Assembly: GCF_009389715.1 (NCBI RefSeq)
Contig: NC_052401.1
Coordinates: 1,848,843-1,912,842, forward strand
Source: Phoenix dactylifera
Taxonomy: Eukaryota; Streptophyta; Magnoliopsida; Arecales; Arecaceae
Reading direction: 5' to 3'
Length of the DNA stretch: 64,000 bases
The notes under the pieces were generated by a model, which did no database searches, was not told where the DNA came from, and was given only the letters and a program-made list of their open reading frames with translations. The translations under genes and the position numbers were made by a program. Below, piece after piece: positions 37,371 to 48,189 of this stretch (position 1 is its first letter; each line of letters opens with the position of its first letter).

Positions 37371-38224
37371 GTTAAGCTCGCTTTTGAATTTTAAGTGGTT
37401 AAGAGTTTGAAATTGAACTTCTGTGACAGCTTAATAGGCAGTCAGAGGAAGGCTGATTATGAAGTACCAATATGATGCAATACTAACTCATGTTTCTGAA
37501 GGGATTACATATCTATATGCATCACTTTACTTTGTAACTGTGTGCACAGAATCCTGTTTTTGAAGATTGATGCGTTCATAAATTGTTCTTTTGGTAATAT
37601 TGTGATTTTGTTAGTTTATATGTTGTTTAATTTAGGAGCACGATAGAACAATTCATGCTTTGAAGAAGCATAATATTCATATTCTTAGCTTGAAAGGGCA
37701 GAACAGCATGCCACCTTTGTATCATGAGCCAAAGATTAAGTAGGAATGTAATAATAAAGAACCTGTTTGTGAGTGAAGTGTTGGCTGTCAAAGAATTTGT
37801 GCTGTTAGTCAATAAACTCCTATATGGTTACATGAAGACTCGAATGCATAGTGATGGTGGAAATGGTAAATTTACAAGGAAGCGCATGAATGCAATTTTC
37901 CATGTTAAGCCTAGCCCATTAAGGGCCAGATAAGAAGATCTCATACCATAAAGAATGTTCAGGTAGAAGCAAGGATGGGAGACTCAATATGAACAGTGAT
38001 AACATCAATACATGAAGTGATATTTACACTGCAAAATGCTGATGTGATTGTATGGTATGAACATAACTTCCATGCCACACAATTCAAAGAGCAGCTCAGA
38101 GAAGCTGTGGCTTCTTAGAGCCACATTCATGCTTAAACTATTGGTAGATGTATCCTATTATTTTGTTGCCGTACACAATTTTCTTGCACATATTGCACGT
38201 TTAACTTTTACTATTAGCATTGTA

Positions 38225-38383
38225 ACCTAGAGGTGGGCTTTGGTGCAATGGGTAAGGTTGCTCCATTTTGACATAGGCATCACGGAAATAGTCTCTCCGC
38301 ATGTGAGAATAAGTCTGCATATATCCGACCCTCTTTAGACCTTATTAGTGGTAGGAGCCTCATGAATCAAGACACCCTTTCTT
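38225..38383 (+). mobile_element. Au-type SINE (tRNA-derived) with target-site duplication
   Basis: The body reads gggctttggtgcaatgggta, aggttgctccattttgac, gaaatagtctctccgcatg, cgaccctctttagacc and gtaggagcctcatgaatcaa. It matches the remembered order of Au SINE blocks, with part of the internal box B segment missing. It is flanked by tattagcattgta (38212-38224) and tattagcattata (38384-38396), a 12/13 target-site duplication. It is inserted in the leader intron of the RRM gene. Confidence 0.85.
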
Positions 38384-38563
38384 TATTAGCATTATAGCAT
38401 TCAACATTCTAGTTTTTGTAATTTTGTCTTCTTGAATGACTATAAAATTGCACATTTGACTGAAAACTAAAACTAAATTGGATGGTAAGGCTTCTGGTGT
38501 ATTTATGGTGAATATGCATATTATCACGTTTCTCACTCAAATTAAGTAGATCAAGTAGATTGA

Positions 38564-38640
38564 AATAATGACAGCTCTATTATTATGTGGCCGCAAGTAG
38601 GTTGAATAATGACAGCTCTATTATTATGTGGCTATACCAT
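38564..38640 (+). repeat. 41 bp tandem duplication
   Basis: aataatgacagctctattat and the following tatgtggc occur twice, starting at 38564 and 38605, separated by a short cgcaagtaggttg spacer. Intronic, without coding role. Confidence 0.85.
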
Positions 38641-38808
38641 CTTGTTTGAGTTCTCTGCTATCGAGGAACATTTTGCGGTTCAGTATATCTATCAAAGAAA
38701 TGATTTTCTACCCCCTCCCCTTCCCTGTTAATTATTGAATCTGCATAGCATTTGTTTTTTATTTTGGGTACTTATATTAAATGGGACTTTTTCTTTAACT
38801 AGTTACAG

Positions 38809-40857
38809 ATGTCTTTGTATGTGGGCCATCTCTCCCCTCATGTTCGACGGGAAGAACTTGAACAGATTTTTCGAAGGTTTGGACGGTGTAGTGTACAACT
38901 GAAAGATGGATATGGATTTGCAGTCTATGAAGTTACTGCCAATGCAGAGAGAGCTTTGCGGACATTGCGAGGCAAGAAAATTTGTGGGGAGCAGATATCT
39001 CTTAATTGGTCTAACAAACAGCCTAGGCCTCTTCAAAGACCTGCAAGGAGCACCAGATTTTATGAACCCTATCATGAAAGGAACTTCAGGGAAGGCAATG
39101 GTAGAGTTGGGATCAGGGGTTTTCAAGACCGGAGGGATTTTCCTACTGGTGCAGCTCGTGTCACAATGTATAATCATGGAGGGCAACGATTGGATAATGC
39201 ACCCGATAAAGAGGCTGGTCATATGCGCGAGGATGCTAATGATATAGAACTTGATAAAGGTGTAAATTCGAAGGAGAGAGTAATGGATGAAGGTGCAACA
39301 ACTGATCTCAATCCCATTGAGAATGATCGATGGGGTGAATCTGGCAATGACACATTGACTGGTAATGGAATCGAGAATGGTGATGAGTTTGACCGCTATG
39401 AACCTTACCACGGTTATAATAGAAGCAATGAGAATGAAAACAATCAGATGGCTAGTTCTTATGGCTCTCCAGACCGAGGAAGTTCTCAGGAAAAAAGGCG
39501 CAGAGAGCACTCTGTTGATGATGATTCTGAGAGAAACCTTGCTAAATCAAAACCCCAGCAGACCTGTTATAACTGTGGACTAGTTGGTCACATAATGCGT
39601 AACTGTCCGCAAGGAGACGCTCGACGAGAGCAGTTTGGCAAGTTTAACCGCAGGAGAGATGAAATAAATTTCCGAGATAAAGGAGAGGGAAGGCTGAAGC
39701 GGTTCAGACCCAGTTCATGGGGAAGGCCATATGCTAGTAGAGATCCTTTGATATCAAGGCACCATATGCGGGTAAGAAAGGAAACCCATTCTGAAAATGC
39801 TAGAAAAGTGTCCAGGACAAGTGAGACTTGTCCAGAATTTCAGGAAAAACGACGTTCCAAGCTCAAAGGTGATTCTCGGGAAAAGGAAATAAGCACGATG
39901 GAACGTGAAGCCCCAAGAAAGGCTGTAAGAAGTAGAAGAAGACGAAGTAGATATCATACATCATCACTTTCTTCTGATTCTTCTACAACAAGCTCGCAAT
40001 CACATTCGGAGTCCCCAAGATCAATATCTAATTCGGGCTCCCGTTCATGCTCAAGGACTCCATCTTCTCGGTCTCGATCAGCATCGTCTAGTTCAAGGTC
40101 TGCTTCTTTGTCATCCTATGCTAAATCTGCTAGATCAAGGTCAAGGTCAAGGTCAAGGTCAAGCTTCCCTAGATCCCTGTCTTTATCTGTCTCGTTGGAA
40201 CGGAAGACTGCACCTTCCCCAAAGGAGAAGCAAATGGATGTTTGCATGAATTCCTCTTTGAAGGGTAATGTGGAGACTGTGACGAGTCCTGAGTCCAAGC
40301 ATTTGGAGAATACCAAACCAAAAGTTACATGCTCAACAGTTGATGAAAATGCAGTAACTCCATTTATGGCGGATACTGAAATTGATGGAAAACATATTGG
40401 AAATGATGGTGATGTACGATATTCTACATTTCGTGCTGATTACAGTGAAAGCAATGCATGTGCAGATCTGCATAAAGATATTGTTGTTACTTATGAGAAT
40501 CATGGACAGAACAATGACTTGCAGGAAGCTCCGTCAGGAAAGCTGAATAGGCATATTCCCTCTAAATCCGAGACAAGCAAGTCTACAAGAATAACAACAC
40601 AGGAAATGTTCTTAGTCCTGCAACACTATGGATTGGCAGCACCAGAAGAGGGTCTTCCAGATATATCTGTCGAGGAATACTTTGGTGCTGCTCGCTTGTG
40701 GCCATGGGAAATGATCTACTACCGGAGATTGAAAAAGGGTCCCATTTCTACTGAGAACTATGCGAGGCGACTTGAGCAAAACAAGGAATTTGGCATTGTG
40801 GATAAGTACATCAGAAGCAGCAGTGGTTGGGGAGAATGCAGTCGGGATGATTTATGA
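38809..40857 (+). CDS. RRM, CCHC zinc-knuckle and RS-domain RNA-binding protein (SR-like splicing factor)
   Basis: An uninterrupted 682-residue frame whose ATG follows directly on a splice acceptor. Residues 1-70 form an RRM: LYVGHLSPHV (RNP2) and KDGYGFAVYE, a weak RNP1 typical of SR proteins, ending GEQISLNWSN. A zinc knuckle CYNCGLVGHIMRNC sits at 253-266 (C253, C256, H261, C266). An Arg/Ser-rich region runs from about 375 to 465, including a run of six SR dipeptides. The last 90 residues (TTQEMFLVLQHYGLA, YFGAARLWPWEMIYYRRLK) look like a conserved plant-specific tail. The protein is expected in the nucleus, acting in pre-mRNA splicing or other RNA handling, regulated through RS phosphorylation. 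I recognise the architecture as a plant SR-related zinc-knuckle protein but not an established gene symbol. Confidence 0.92.
   Translation: MSLYVGHLSPHVRREELEQIFRRFGRCSVQLKDGYGFAVYEVTANAERALRTLRGKKICGEQISLNWSNKQPRPLQRPARSTRFYEPYHERNFREGNGRVGIRGFQDRRDFPTGAARVTMYNHGGQRLDNAPDKEAGHMREDANDIELDKGVNSKERVMDEGATTDLNPIENDRWGESGNDTLTGNGIENGDEFDRYEPYHGYNRSNENENNQMASSYGSPDRGSSQEKRRREHSVDDDSERNLAKSKPQQTCYNCGLVGHIMRNCPQGDARREQFGKFNRRRDEINFRDKGEGRLKRFRPSSWGRPYASRDPLISRHHMRVRKETHSENARKVSRTSETCPEFQEKRRSKLKGDSREKEISTMEREAPRKAVRSRRRRSRYHTSSLSSDSSTTSSQSHSESPRSISNSGSRSCSRTPSSRSRSASSSSRSASLSSYAKSARSRSRSRSRSSFPRSLSLSVSLERKTAPSPKEKQMDVCMNSSLKGNVETVTSPESKHLENTKPKVTCSTVDENAVTPFMADTEIDGKHIGNDGDVRYSTFRADYSESNACADLHKDIVVTYENHGQNNDLQEAPSGKLNRHIPSKSETSKSTRITTQEMFLVLQHYGLAAPEEGLPDISVEEYFGAARLWPWEMIYYRRLKKGPISTENYARRLEQNKEFGIVDKYIRSSSGWGECSRDDL
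40139..40163 (+). repeat. In-frame hexamer microsatellite (tcaagg)n encoding Ser-Arg repeats
   Basis: About four tandem tcaagg units in the RS domain encode SRSRSRSR. Hexamer periodicity keeps the frame, so unit number can vary without frameshift. Confidence 0.9.
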
Positions 40858-43800
40858 CAAAACTCTCTGATGCTGTCTTTATTTTCAAGATGCACATTGA
40901 TTGGCATTTTTGATGGTGGAACTTTTTTCATGCTAATTTTCTTCTAGAATTTGCCGTGCTCTCCCATGATCAGGTAAAAGGAATCAGAATGCTTTATTTT
41001 GATACTTATGATATAAGAAATTTCATGTAACACTCAAGAATATTTGTTAAAACCATGCATCGTGGAGATGATCATAATTAGTGTTCTGAGAAACTTCTCT
41101 ACAAGTTGGGAACTTTCTCTTTTGGAAAATCAATATTCTGGTATAATATTGTGTCTATCCTTTGCTGTGGTAGGTTCTTGAGCATCATCCAGAGATTCAA
41201 TATCTGTGTTTCTTGCCCATGGATTCTACTTTCTGTGCTGAAAGGTCCTAGCCTGCAGTGCCATCTTTGTTTTCTTTGCTTTTATCTTCAAGGTGCATGC
41301 CATCCTCTTATGATTGAAGTAAAAAGTCTGGTTAGATAGGTGGCAACTGACATGTTGGTCATTGAAGTAGCTACTTTATGGTTCCTAAATCCAATCAATT
41401 TTCATGGTTCTTTGCTTATTTCAAGTTATTAACAAGTTGACAACAGTGTTCCAAGGAATTAATTTCGGAAAAGGCGTAAAATCAACATGAGAGATCCTCA
41501 AAGGACAGAAGTCTAATATGTGAAATATGGAAAAACAAAATTTTGGGGTTTATGCTGGTAATTGGTTTTTCTTGTATGGTAATCAGGGTGTGTTTCACAC
41601 GCTCTCTAAGGCACATGTTTCGCAAGAACAATGAATATTTTTTTGACACTATTTATTCTCTCTCTTGTTCTACCAGGTTGCTCTGTTTTGGTTTTATGAT
41701 ATGTGATTTTGTAATTATCTGTGCATTCAGAAGTTGGAGTATATCATTACACAACCACCAAATTAATGTAAATATTGTCGAATGGTTCACAAGCTTCTGA
41801 TATTCGTTTTGCACGTGATTATGAAGGCTAATATGTAACATTTTAGTGCTCATATAAATGTCAGAATTGTTTGAAACTTTCAGTTTTTCAGTGCATCAGA
41901 TATCTGTCACTAAGCATAGACACCTTTTTTTTTTGTGAACTTGTGCCTTATTAAGAACTTGTGCTTTTAATGAAGACAGATCATGCCATGGTTAAGCTCT
42001 TAAATTTAACAGAATTTGTTATACCCTGCTCGGCTTCATTCATGACTTCGCTCCGGCTATTCATATGCTTTCAATTTACCTCTCAGCATGTGTCCAGGTT
42101 TAGACTACAACCTATTGCAATTGCAATGAGAAGCCGATTGTGAATGAGGCATTGGACAAGATTCAGCCTCCCACTGTATCACCCTAATTTCCGTGTGTGA
42201 TTCATGGAAGCTGTGCAATACATGGGGCGGCAGACTTATCCAATTCCATTGTAATAGCAACGGGTTGTAATCTAAACCACTTATCTCACATGCCTGTGTT
42301 GTTTGTCATTATCCATGCATTCCCAGGCAAAGTGTGTAAAAGAACTGGGTAGGCCACCATACCAATTGCTCAGCTACCACAATTGAAATTAACCAGACGA
42401 TGCATTTACCACCTTGGGCCCTCAGAATTGTGTGGTAAATCAGCTGTTAGATAGGTGACCTGCAAGTGCAAGCATTTGCACAAAAGCCATGTATGTGGGC
42501 AGCTGTTGTAAAGTGATCATCAAAGATGACTGGAAAACGGACAACGCATGTGGTGGTGTGTTTTTTGTGAATGCTATCACGGTGTATAAACAGGATTATG
42601 ATTTGGTCTTGCCTGTCAACTAGTTGTATATCAGATTATATTTTTCTCAAGCGCCTATCCCGTAGATGTAATTGTATATAAGATGTACTGAAATTCTCTG
42701 GGGACGTCCCGGAACTGAAGGTACATGGCACCTATCTTTCCAGTACTGCTGTTTATTTTAATGCTTATTAGACGCCAGAATTTTGTTCAAACATTGAAGT
42801 CATCTTCTGCGGTTACATTTGTCTTCTTTTATGAACTATCTGAAATGTTTGCCATTTAATTTGTTTCTCTTTCTTCTTCTTCTTCTTCTTTTTCATTTTT
42901 TTCCCTCTCCATCCATAAGATGTTTGAGTGGCGAAATGAAAAAGGAAATCAATTGTTCTCTGCTTCTAGCTCTGATCATTTTGTCAGACAGATACACAAA
43001 CAGTTCATATGAAAGGAGCTTCTTAAGGGCCGCACCGGTCGCCCATACACCTTTGTCTGCCTGTACATCAATTGATGCTGGTATTTGATGCAAACTCAAG
43101 CTGATTTTGCGGTGCCACAATTCTAGATGAAATGAATGTTCCGGCTCAGTCGTTTTGGAAGAATTTATGGGAAGCAGTTGGTGCTTCAGTTGTCTGGACT
43201 CTTGTTTGCCAAGGAGAGCCCTTTAGAATCTACTTCACTCGGTGGAACAACTCGCGCACTTCAATCTTTGTTGCTCGATAAGTTTATTCTCTCTTTTATA
43301 TGCAATATATCGATCTGCTTTGCTTCTGCTGTTCCTATCTATGGACTATGATGCTGTTGGTAAACAAAGTGGTGCTCTAACAAATGGTGGCTGGCTGGGG
43401 AAAGGAGAGGGAGAAGAGATCAGAGTGTTGGCGATGGTGTCAAGGGTGTTGCTCCCAGAGGCTACAGAGAGGGCGTTTTGAGGATAAAAGGAGCATGATA
43501 ATGATGTCTGTACTTTCTGGTGAATATCTATCTTAGCAGAGCAGAGGGATTATAATCCGAGATAACCCTTTTTATTATCTTCTTTCTTAGATGTTTGCAT
43601 CGGGCATGATTCCACCTACTCAGGTGTTGAAGCATCCAATGGCAGCACCAGCATTAACACCATCTGACATCCCTAATTGAGGACAATGAATCCAAGGGAC
43701 ACCAAAACCTTAACCTAGAAATGGATCATGTACACAACTTTCAGGTTTGCTGTCCTTTCCCCCTTCTTCTCTTTTAGTAACACAGGTGGGAACCTACCCC

Positions 43801-44690
43801 ACATCTTCAAAATTTGCGCAGGGGTGAAGTAAAAAGAAACGGATGCATTGAAAGCCCAAAGGGAGCGGCAACAGTGATGAGCCTTGCATTTAGTGGTGGT
43901 GCAATGGAGGTGCGCTCTGTATCCGAAGGGGAGTATAGAAAGGGTGAAGAGGATGAGAGGGGGGTGAGAGGGTGGAAATAAATTGGTATTTGATCACCTG
44001 ACGTAATGCCACCATCAATATGAACCGTCTCAATTACTCTGCATTAAATAGATTTTTATGGTATTTCAATCCAAAGTTGTCTTCCATTTCAATGGCTCTT
44101 AACTGCTCGTACCCATCCCTTCCAAGCTCTCTCTTCCTCCACCTTCTTCGGACTCAAGGCTAAATATATTGCATGGATACATGCATGCACCATGGAAATT
44201 TTGCACTTGGAGAAGACTCTTTACAAATCGACGAAAATGCCTTTCACCGTGATTAAAGATTTCCTCGTCCTTGAGATTATCAGGCTTCGCTTTTGTGGAG
44301 TTTATCCTAAATACAGCCTGTGGGTAAACGTTTATATTATCTATATTCCAAGTCCATTCCTCTACTGTTAAATGTTTACATATCTATTCCAACTATCAGG
44401 CGAATGGAAGAGCTAATTTCACTTGTATTATACGCATCAATTGATTCGAGAAAACGTTAGAGAGGAAGGACTTACTATTGAGTTGATGATTGTAGAATTA
44501 ACTTGGGCTCCGCATGATTCGCCCGTTTTACATTGCCTTCAGCAAAAGAGGAGCGCGAACAGCCAAAAGAAGGACAACTTACGTCTATAGAGCCATACAG
44601 AAAACTAGACTAGAGGAAGCAAAGGAAACAAGGAAGAAAGAAAACGTATGATAGAGAGAGGGGATGTGCTAATACTAATGGCAACTGTCT
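40858..44690. other. 3' UTR of the RRM gene and intergenic DNA before the GIR-like gene
   Basis: Downstream of the stop at 40857 there is AT-rich sequence with no supportable gene. The first 1-2 kb may be 3' UTR; atgtaattgtatataagatg near 42666 looks like a possible polyadenylation region. A (CTT)n run lies at 42870-42892. From 43500 to 44690 nothing is recognised; the final part is 3' flank of the GIR-like gene. Confidence 0.45.
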
Positions 44691-45062
44691 TTAGCTCTTT
44701 CTGGTCTTCTTGCTATTGTCGTCGGTGGTGGTGGTGGTGGTGGTGGTTGTGGTGGTGGTGGTGGTGGTGGTGGTGCCACGGAGGAAGTCGAGGAGGACGG
44801 CATTCTTGCACTTGGGACACTTGGGGTCCCCCTGGGAGAGCATGACATACATGAGGCACCGAGGGCAGCCGGCGAGCACCATGGACGTCGCCTCCGGGCT
44901 GTTGGAGCCCGACGACACGCACGAGCTTGGTGGAGACGACGACGAGGACCCATTCGGGGAGGAGGAGGAGGACTCCTCTGCTCCCACCCTTCTCGAAGTC
45001 ATCGGCACGAACAAATTCAGCTTCAGCTCCAGCTTCGGGCTTTTGCCGTTGTTGCGTTTCAT
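44691..45062 (-). CDS. GL2-interacting-repressor (GIR1/GIR2)-like EAR-motif protein
   Basis: 123 residues, ATG at 45062, TAA at 44691-44693. The N-terminal KLELKLNLF (residues 10-18) is an LxLxL EAR repression motif that recruits TOPLESS co-repressors. The conserved block SMVLAGCPRCLMYVMLSQ (60-77) followed by GDPKCPKCKNAVLLDF (78-93) gives a CxxC...CxxC zinc-ribbon-like module (C66, C69, C82, C85) diagnostic of this small plant family. In Arabidopsis GIR1/GIR2 bind GLABRA2 and repress root-hair genes. The C-terminus carries an uninterrupted 17-Thr run (97-113) encoded by an ACC microsatellite, then DDNSKKTRKS. A splice acceptor (attgagacag) 27 bp before the ATG suggests a leader intron. Confidence 0.9.
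   Translation of the reverse strand: MKRNNGKSPKLELKLNLFVPMTSRRVGAEESSSSSPNGSSSSSPPSSCVSSGSNSPEATSMVLAGCPRCLMYVMLSQGDPKCPKCKNAVLLDFLRGTTTTTTTTTTTTTTTTTDDNSKKTRKS
44724..44775 (-). repeat. Coding microsatellite (GGT)n / (ACC)n
   Basis: About 17 trinucleotide units with one interruption (ttg) encode the poly-Thr tail of the GIR-like protein. On other frames it reads as poly-Val, poly-Trp, poly-His or poly-Pro, which are artefacts. Confidence 0.97.
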
Positions 45063-45240
45063 CGCTGCCCTCCTGTAGAAGATCTTTCCTGTCTCAATCC
45101 CAAAACAACAGACATACTAGTTAGAATCAATACTTGCTTCGAGATCGAGGAGAGGGAGAGGGAGAGGGAGGGGGAGGGGGAGGAAGAACCTAGAGCTCCC
45201 AACCTCTCGGTCCAGGAAGTGGCTCCTCGAGGTGGCCGGG
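45063..45240 (-). promoter_or_regulatory. 5' leader of the GIR-like gene with GA/CT-rich tract
   Basis: Upstream of the ATG on the minus strand lie the acceptor attgagacag at about 45090-45099 and a CT-rich tract (plus-strand gagagggagagggagagg, 45149-45185). Such CT tracts are common in plant leaders and core promoters. The donor of the leader intron could not be fixed. Confidence 0.4.
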
Positions 45241-45689
45241 TTGATAAGCTCGGAGGTTACCGGAGAAGCTCAGTGCCGGAGGAAGCTACCTTCTACGCAG
45301 TGGTTGTGGCCAAAAGAAGAGCTTCCACCACTGCAACCATGGTGTTGGTTTTGGTTTTGGTTGCGACGAGCCTGCAATTCCATTATATAGGAGGATTGAA
45401 AGAATGGTCAACGGTTTCCTTCAATACAACAGCATAAATACTTTAATTCCTCTCTGATGGTGGGATTGAATAGAGTTGAAGGATTTGTTTGCAAGAGGAG
45501 AGCAATATCGAGCCCTGGAAATGAATTAATGGTGGAAAAGAAAACAAGGACGTCTGCTGTGTAGGTGTGGGAAGAGGGAGAGGATTGCTTAAAAAAAAAA
45601 AAACAGTAAATATTGCGACTACTTACACCTTCATTTATTGCAATTAGTTTATTCGGTGAATAATTCTGAATAACAAAAAATTCATTTAG

Positions 45690-45762
45690 ACCCGAATCTT
45701 GGTCGCTGACTTCTTGTAATTTTTGAATTATAAGATAAATGATGCTAACCACTCGGCTATTT
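45690..45762 (-). other. tRNA-like sequence, possible SINE head
   Basis: On the minus strand tagccgagtggttagcat looks like a tRNA box A (Ser/Leu type) and, about 50 bases on, agattcgggtct resembles box B. The acceptor stem does not pair and the anticodon arm is poor, so it is not a working tRNA gene. A tRNA-derived SINE remnant is the likelier reading. Confidence 0.35.
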
Positions 45763-46963
45763 TTGGGTAAATCTTATAACTGTATTCCTGCATTAAATTG
45801 CGAGTAAATTCTGTTTCTTCCATGCTACGTAAAAATAATTTCGAGTATAATGAGAAAAAGATTGGTTGGATTACTGGTATCGGTCATTTTCTCTTTATAT
45901 GAATGTCCTTTTATATATAGTTGGTCATTTCAATGCCTTCCAATAATTTTTTAATTCGACGTCCTGCAATTGTGATTTATTGTTGCAATGGCTCCAAGGC
46001 ATCGAAGCTAACAAAGTAAATAGAATTGAATGTATCTCTGGTTATCTTAATAAATGGGTCTTGAAGATATACAACTTTAAGCAAATGGGTCTTTATTTCC
46101 AATTTAACGAGAGATACCAAGCGTGTAGCTTTATAACTCATTTGTTTTCCCATAATGACCGATGCTGTGAGACTCATCAATATCATTATGATGCTTGCCA
46201 AGGCAATTCAGTCAAAAGGCTGGCCTTGTTACTTAGTATATACAGTTAAAGAGAGTGTAATCAAATGCTTTTCCAATAGGTCTGCCAATTTATGCTTACA
46301 TAACGTGTGGTGAATAATTGGTAAAAATAGAATTTGTCATGTAAATAGTTCATAAAGAAGACTAATGACCTTGTAGATGTAAGTGTATCATAATCAAGCT
46401 AAAAACAGCTTCTCTTTGTTTGCAATAATGTACAGCCATTAATGCCCTTGTTGATATCTAGCTATAGCAGTAGCAGTTGGCAACTCAATGTGGAGTCGAT
46501 GTTATCCTACTTGGGACTTAGTTGATTTGTTTTGTTTAAATTTTCCCATCATCCATCACGATTCCATTTATAACATTTGAGGCAAGGATAAAAGCAGTCT
46601 CATGGGTTATGAACCATGTATACATGCATGTATTTTTGACTCTGGGCTGTCTTCATTACTCAAGCACATATTGTTAAGTAATGGAATTATTTTATATAGT
46701 TGTAGTTAGTTGGTATTGGAGGTAAGCTCAAGTGCACACCTTTGATATCTCGGCAAGCCCATGGATGGATCTGAGGAGCTTAATTAGAGGGAGGGAAGGA
46801 TTGATGGTGGGAAGGACTATTAATTGGAGAAGACTAAGTGCCCCATTTATCATGAATTTTGAAAGGATATATTTATATAAGCATTCATTCGATAAGAAGT
46901 CCCCAGCTTTGGGTGGGAAAAGTAGGAGAAAAAAAATGTGATCAATGGGAAGATAAAGAAATG

Positions 46964-47370
46964 TCTCTCATTTGATTAGAGCTTTTAAACGAGAGAGATA
47001 GAAAAGTAGCATTCCTATAAGAATAAATTTTTCATATTTCATGAAAAGAAAAAATCCATGAGAAATATGGAAAAAGATACTTTTTTCACCGGTTGGAAAT
47101 TGGAAACTTTTTTTCCAAACCTGCATTTAAGCCATCAAAATCTATGGTTAAGATCTTTTCTTTTATTAAAGGTATAATAGATAGATATTTTACACAACTT
47201 TTTTAAGAAATTAGATGCTCAACCAAACATGAGCCACTTTGAAATGGCCACTTTTTCATGGTCAACCAAACATGCCAAAATCATTTTTTCAGACATCATA
47301 TTTTCAGAAATCAGCTTTTTAGAAAAAATATTCCGATAAAAAAAATTTCTTTCCGCAAATCAAATGAGTC
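46964..47370. mobile_element. MITE candidate, Harbinger-like ends, copy 1
   Basis: The left end ctctcatttgattag and the right end caaatcaaatgagtc form an inverted repeat (CTCATTTGATT core). The inside is AT-rich and non-coding. Blocks such as aagatcttttcttttattaa and agaaattagatgctcaac recur in the second copy at 47910-48180. Confidence 0.6.
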
Positions 47371-47909
47371 TTCAAGATCTGCGATTGTTTGTTTGGCTTG
47401 TCCATTGGCTTGATCAATGAGGAGCTTTTTCTTCAAGCAATTCGAATGAAACCAAATCTTAGGATTGAACCACCTTTGGTGGCTAAATGTGATCTTCGAC
47501 TTGTTTAGATACTTCTTCTAAGCATCTATAAGTGCATTGCAAATTGGTATGAATCAAGTAGACACGCCATGGTGATTTCTAGGCCAATTTGTGTATCGCT
47601 TAGCTCTAAGATTTTGACTTCAGTTCCTGATTCATAATTTGCAATTTGCTTGCCCAAGAAATTTATGGACAACTCATAGTCCACCCAAGACTACAAGGTA
47701 AGTAAATGTGAGGTAAAAAGGACCTCGAGAGGTATAAATGCGAAACGGAGTAGGTTACAGGTAGGTTATCATCTTGCACCTTCTCTTTCCTAAAGAAAAA
47801 TAATATATTTAGAATAATTTTCACACTTTCTGACTCGCAAAGAAGAATTTTTCGTACTTCAGATTTGTTTGTTCGCAAGAAGAGGAGAAGGATTAAGATT
47901 GCTGCATTT

Positions 47910-48180
47910 CATAGAAAAAAAAAATCATGAAAAACATGAGAAAGTCAATTTCCTACGGGTTAGAAATTGAGGTAATTTTTTTTTCTAAAAATATCCTTAA
48001 GTTTTTAGATACGACTAGATAAGATCTTTCCTTTATTAAAGCCATAAAAGATATTTCGTATAACATTTTTAGAAAATTAGATGCTTAATCAAATATAAGT
48101 CATTCTCGAATGTGCCACTTTTTTTATGATCAATCAAATATGCAAAAATTATTCGAATTTTTTTCTATGAATCAGACGGT
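47910..48180. mobile_element. MITE candidate, copy 2 (diverged and truncated)
   Basis: Shares aagatctttcctttattaa, aaaattagatgcttaatcaa and gtgccacttttttta with copy 1 in the same order and orientation, ending ttctatgaatcagacgg. The copies are well diverged, so both are old. Confidence 0.6.
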
Positions 48181-48189
48181 TGATACGTT

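Larger units (their letters stand above)
34700..38808 (+). other. 5' leader and long leader intron of the RRM/zinc-knuckle gene
   Basis: A leader exon probably runs from about 34700 to 35082, where a good donor (cctg then gtgagc) occurs. The matching acceptor agttacag sits directly before the ATG at 38809, giving an intron of about 3.7 kb. The leader holds a short upstream frame at 34725-34796 (MAMPSKRRERSSIAI..., 23 codons plus stop). The intron carries the Pack-type element at 36670-37370, a short exon-like open stretch after tttaatttag at about 37637, an Au-type SINE at 38225-38383 and a 41 bp tandem duplication at 38564-38640. Confidence 0.5.

Noticed and set aside
37637-37741. Exon-like open stretch after tttaatttag
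   Set aside because: Encodes about 34 residues to a stop, no good partner exon and no family match; noted only as part of the leader intron.
38225-38383. tRNA gene at the start of the Au-type SINE
   Set aside because: Box B is incomplete and tail blocks plus target duplication identify it as a SINE.
38803-39510. 235-codon minus-strand frame
   Set aside because: Antisense of the RRM/zinc-knuckle gene, no recognisable domain.
44648-45078. Trp-rich, Val-rich and His-rich frames around the GGT repeat
   Set aside because: Repeat artefacts on other frames of the GIR-like gene.
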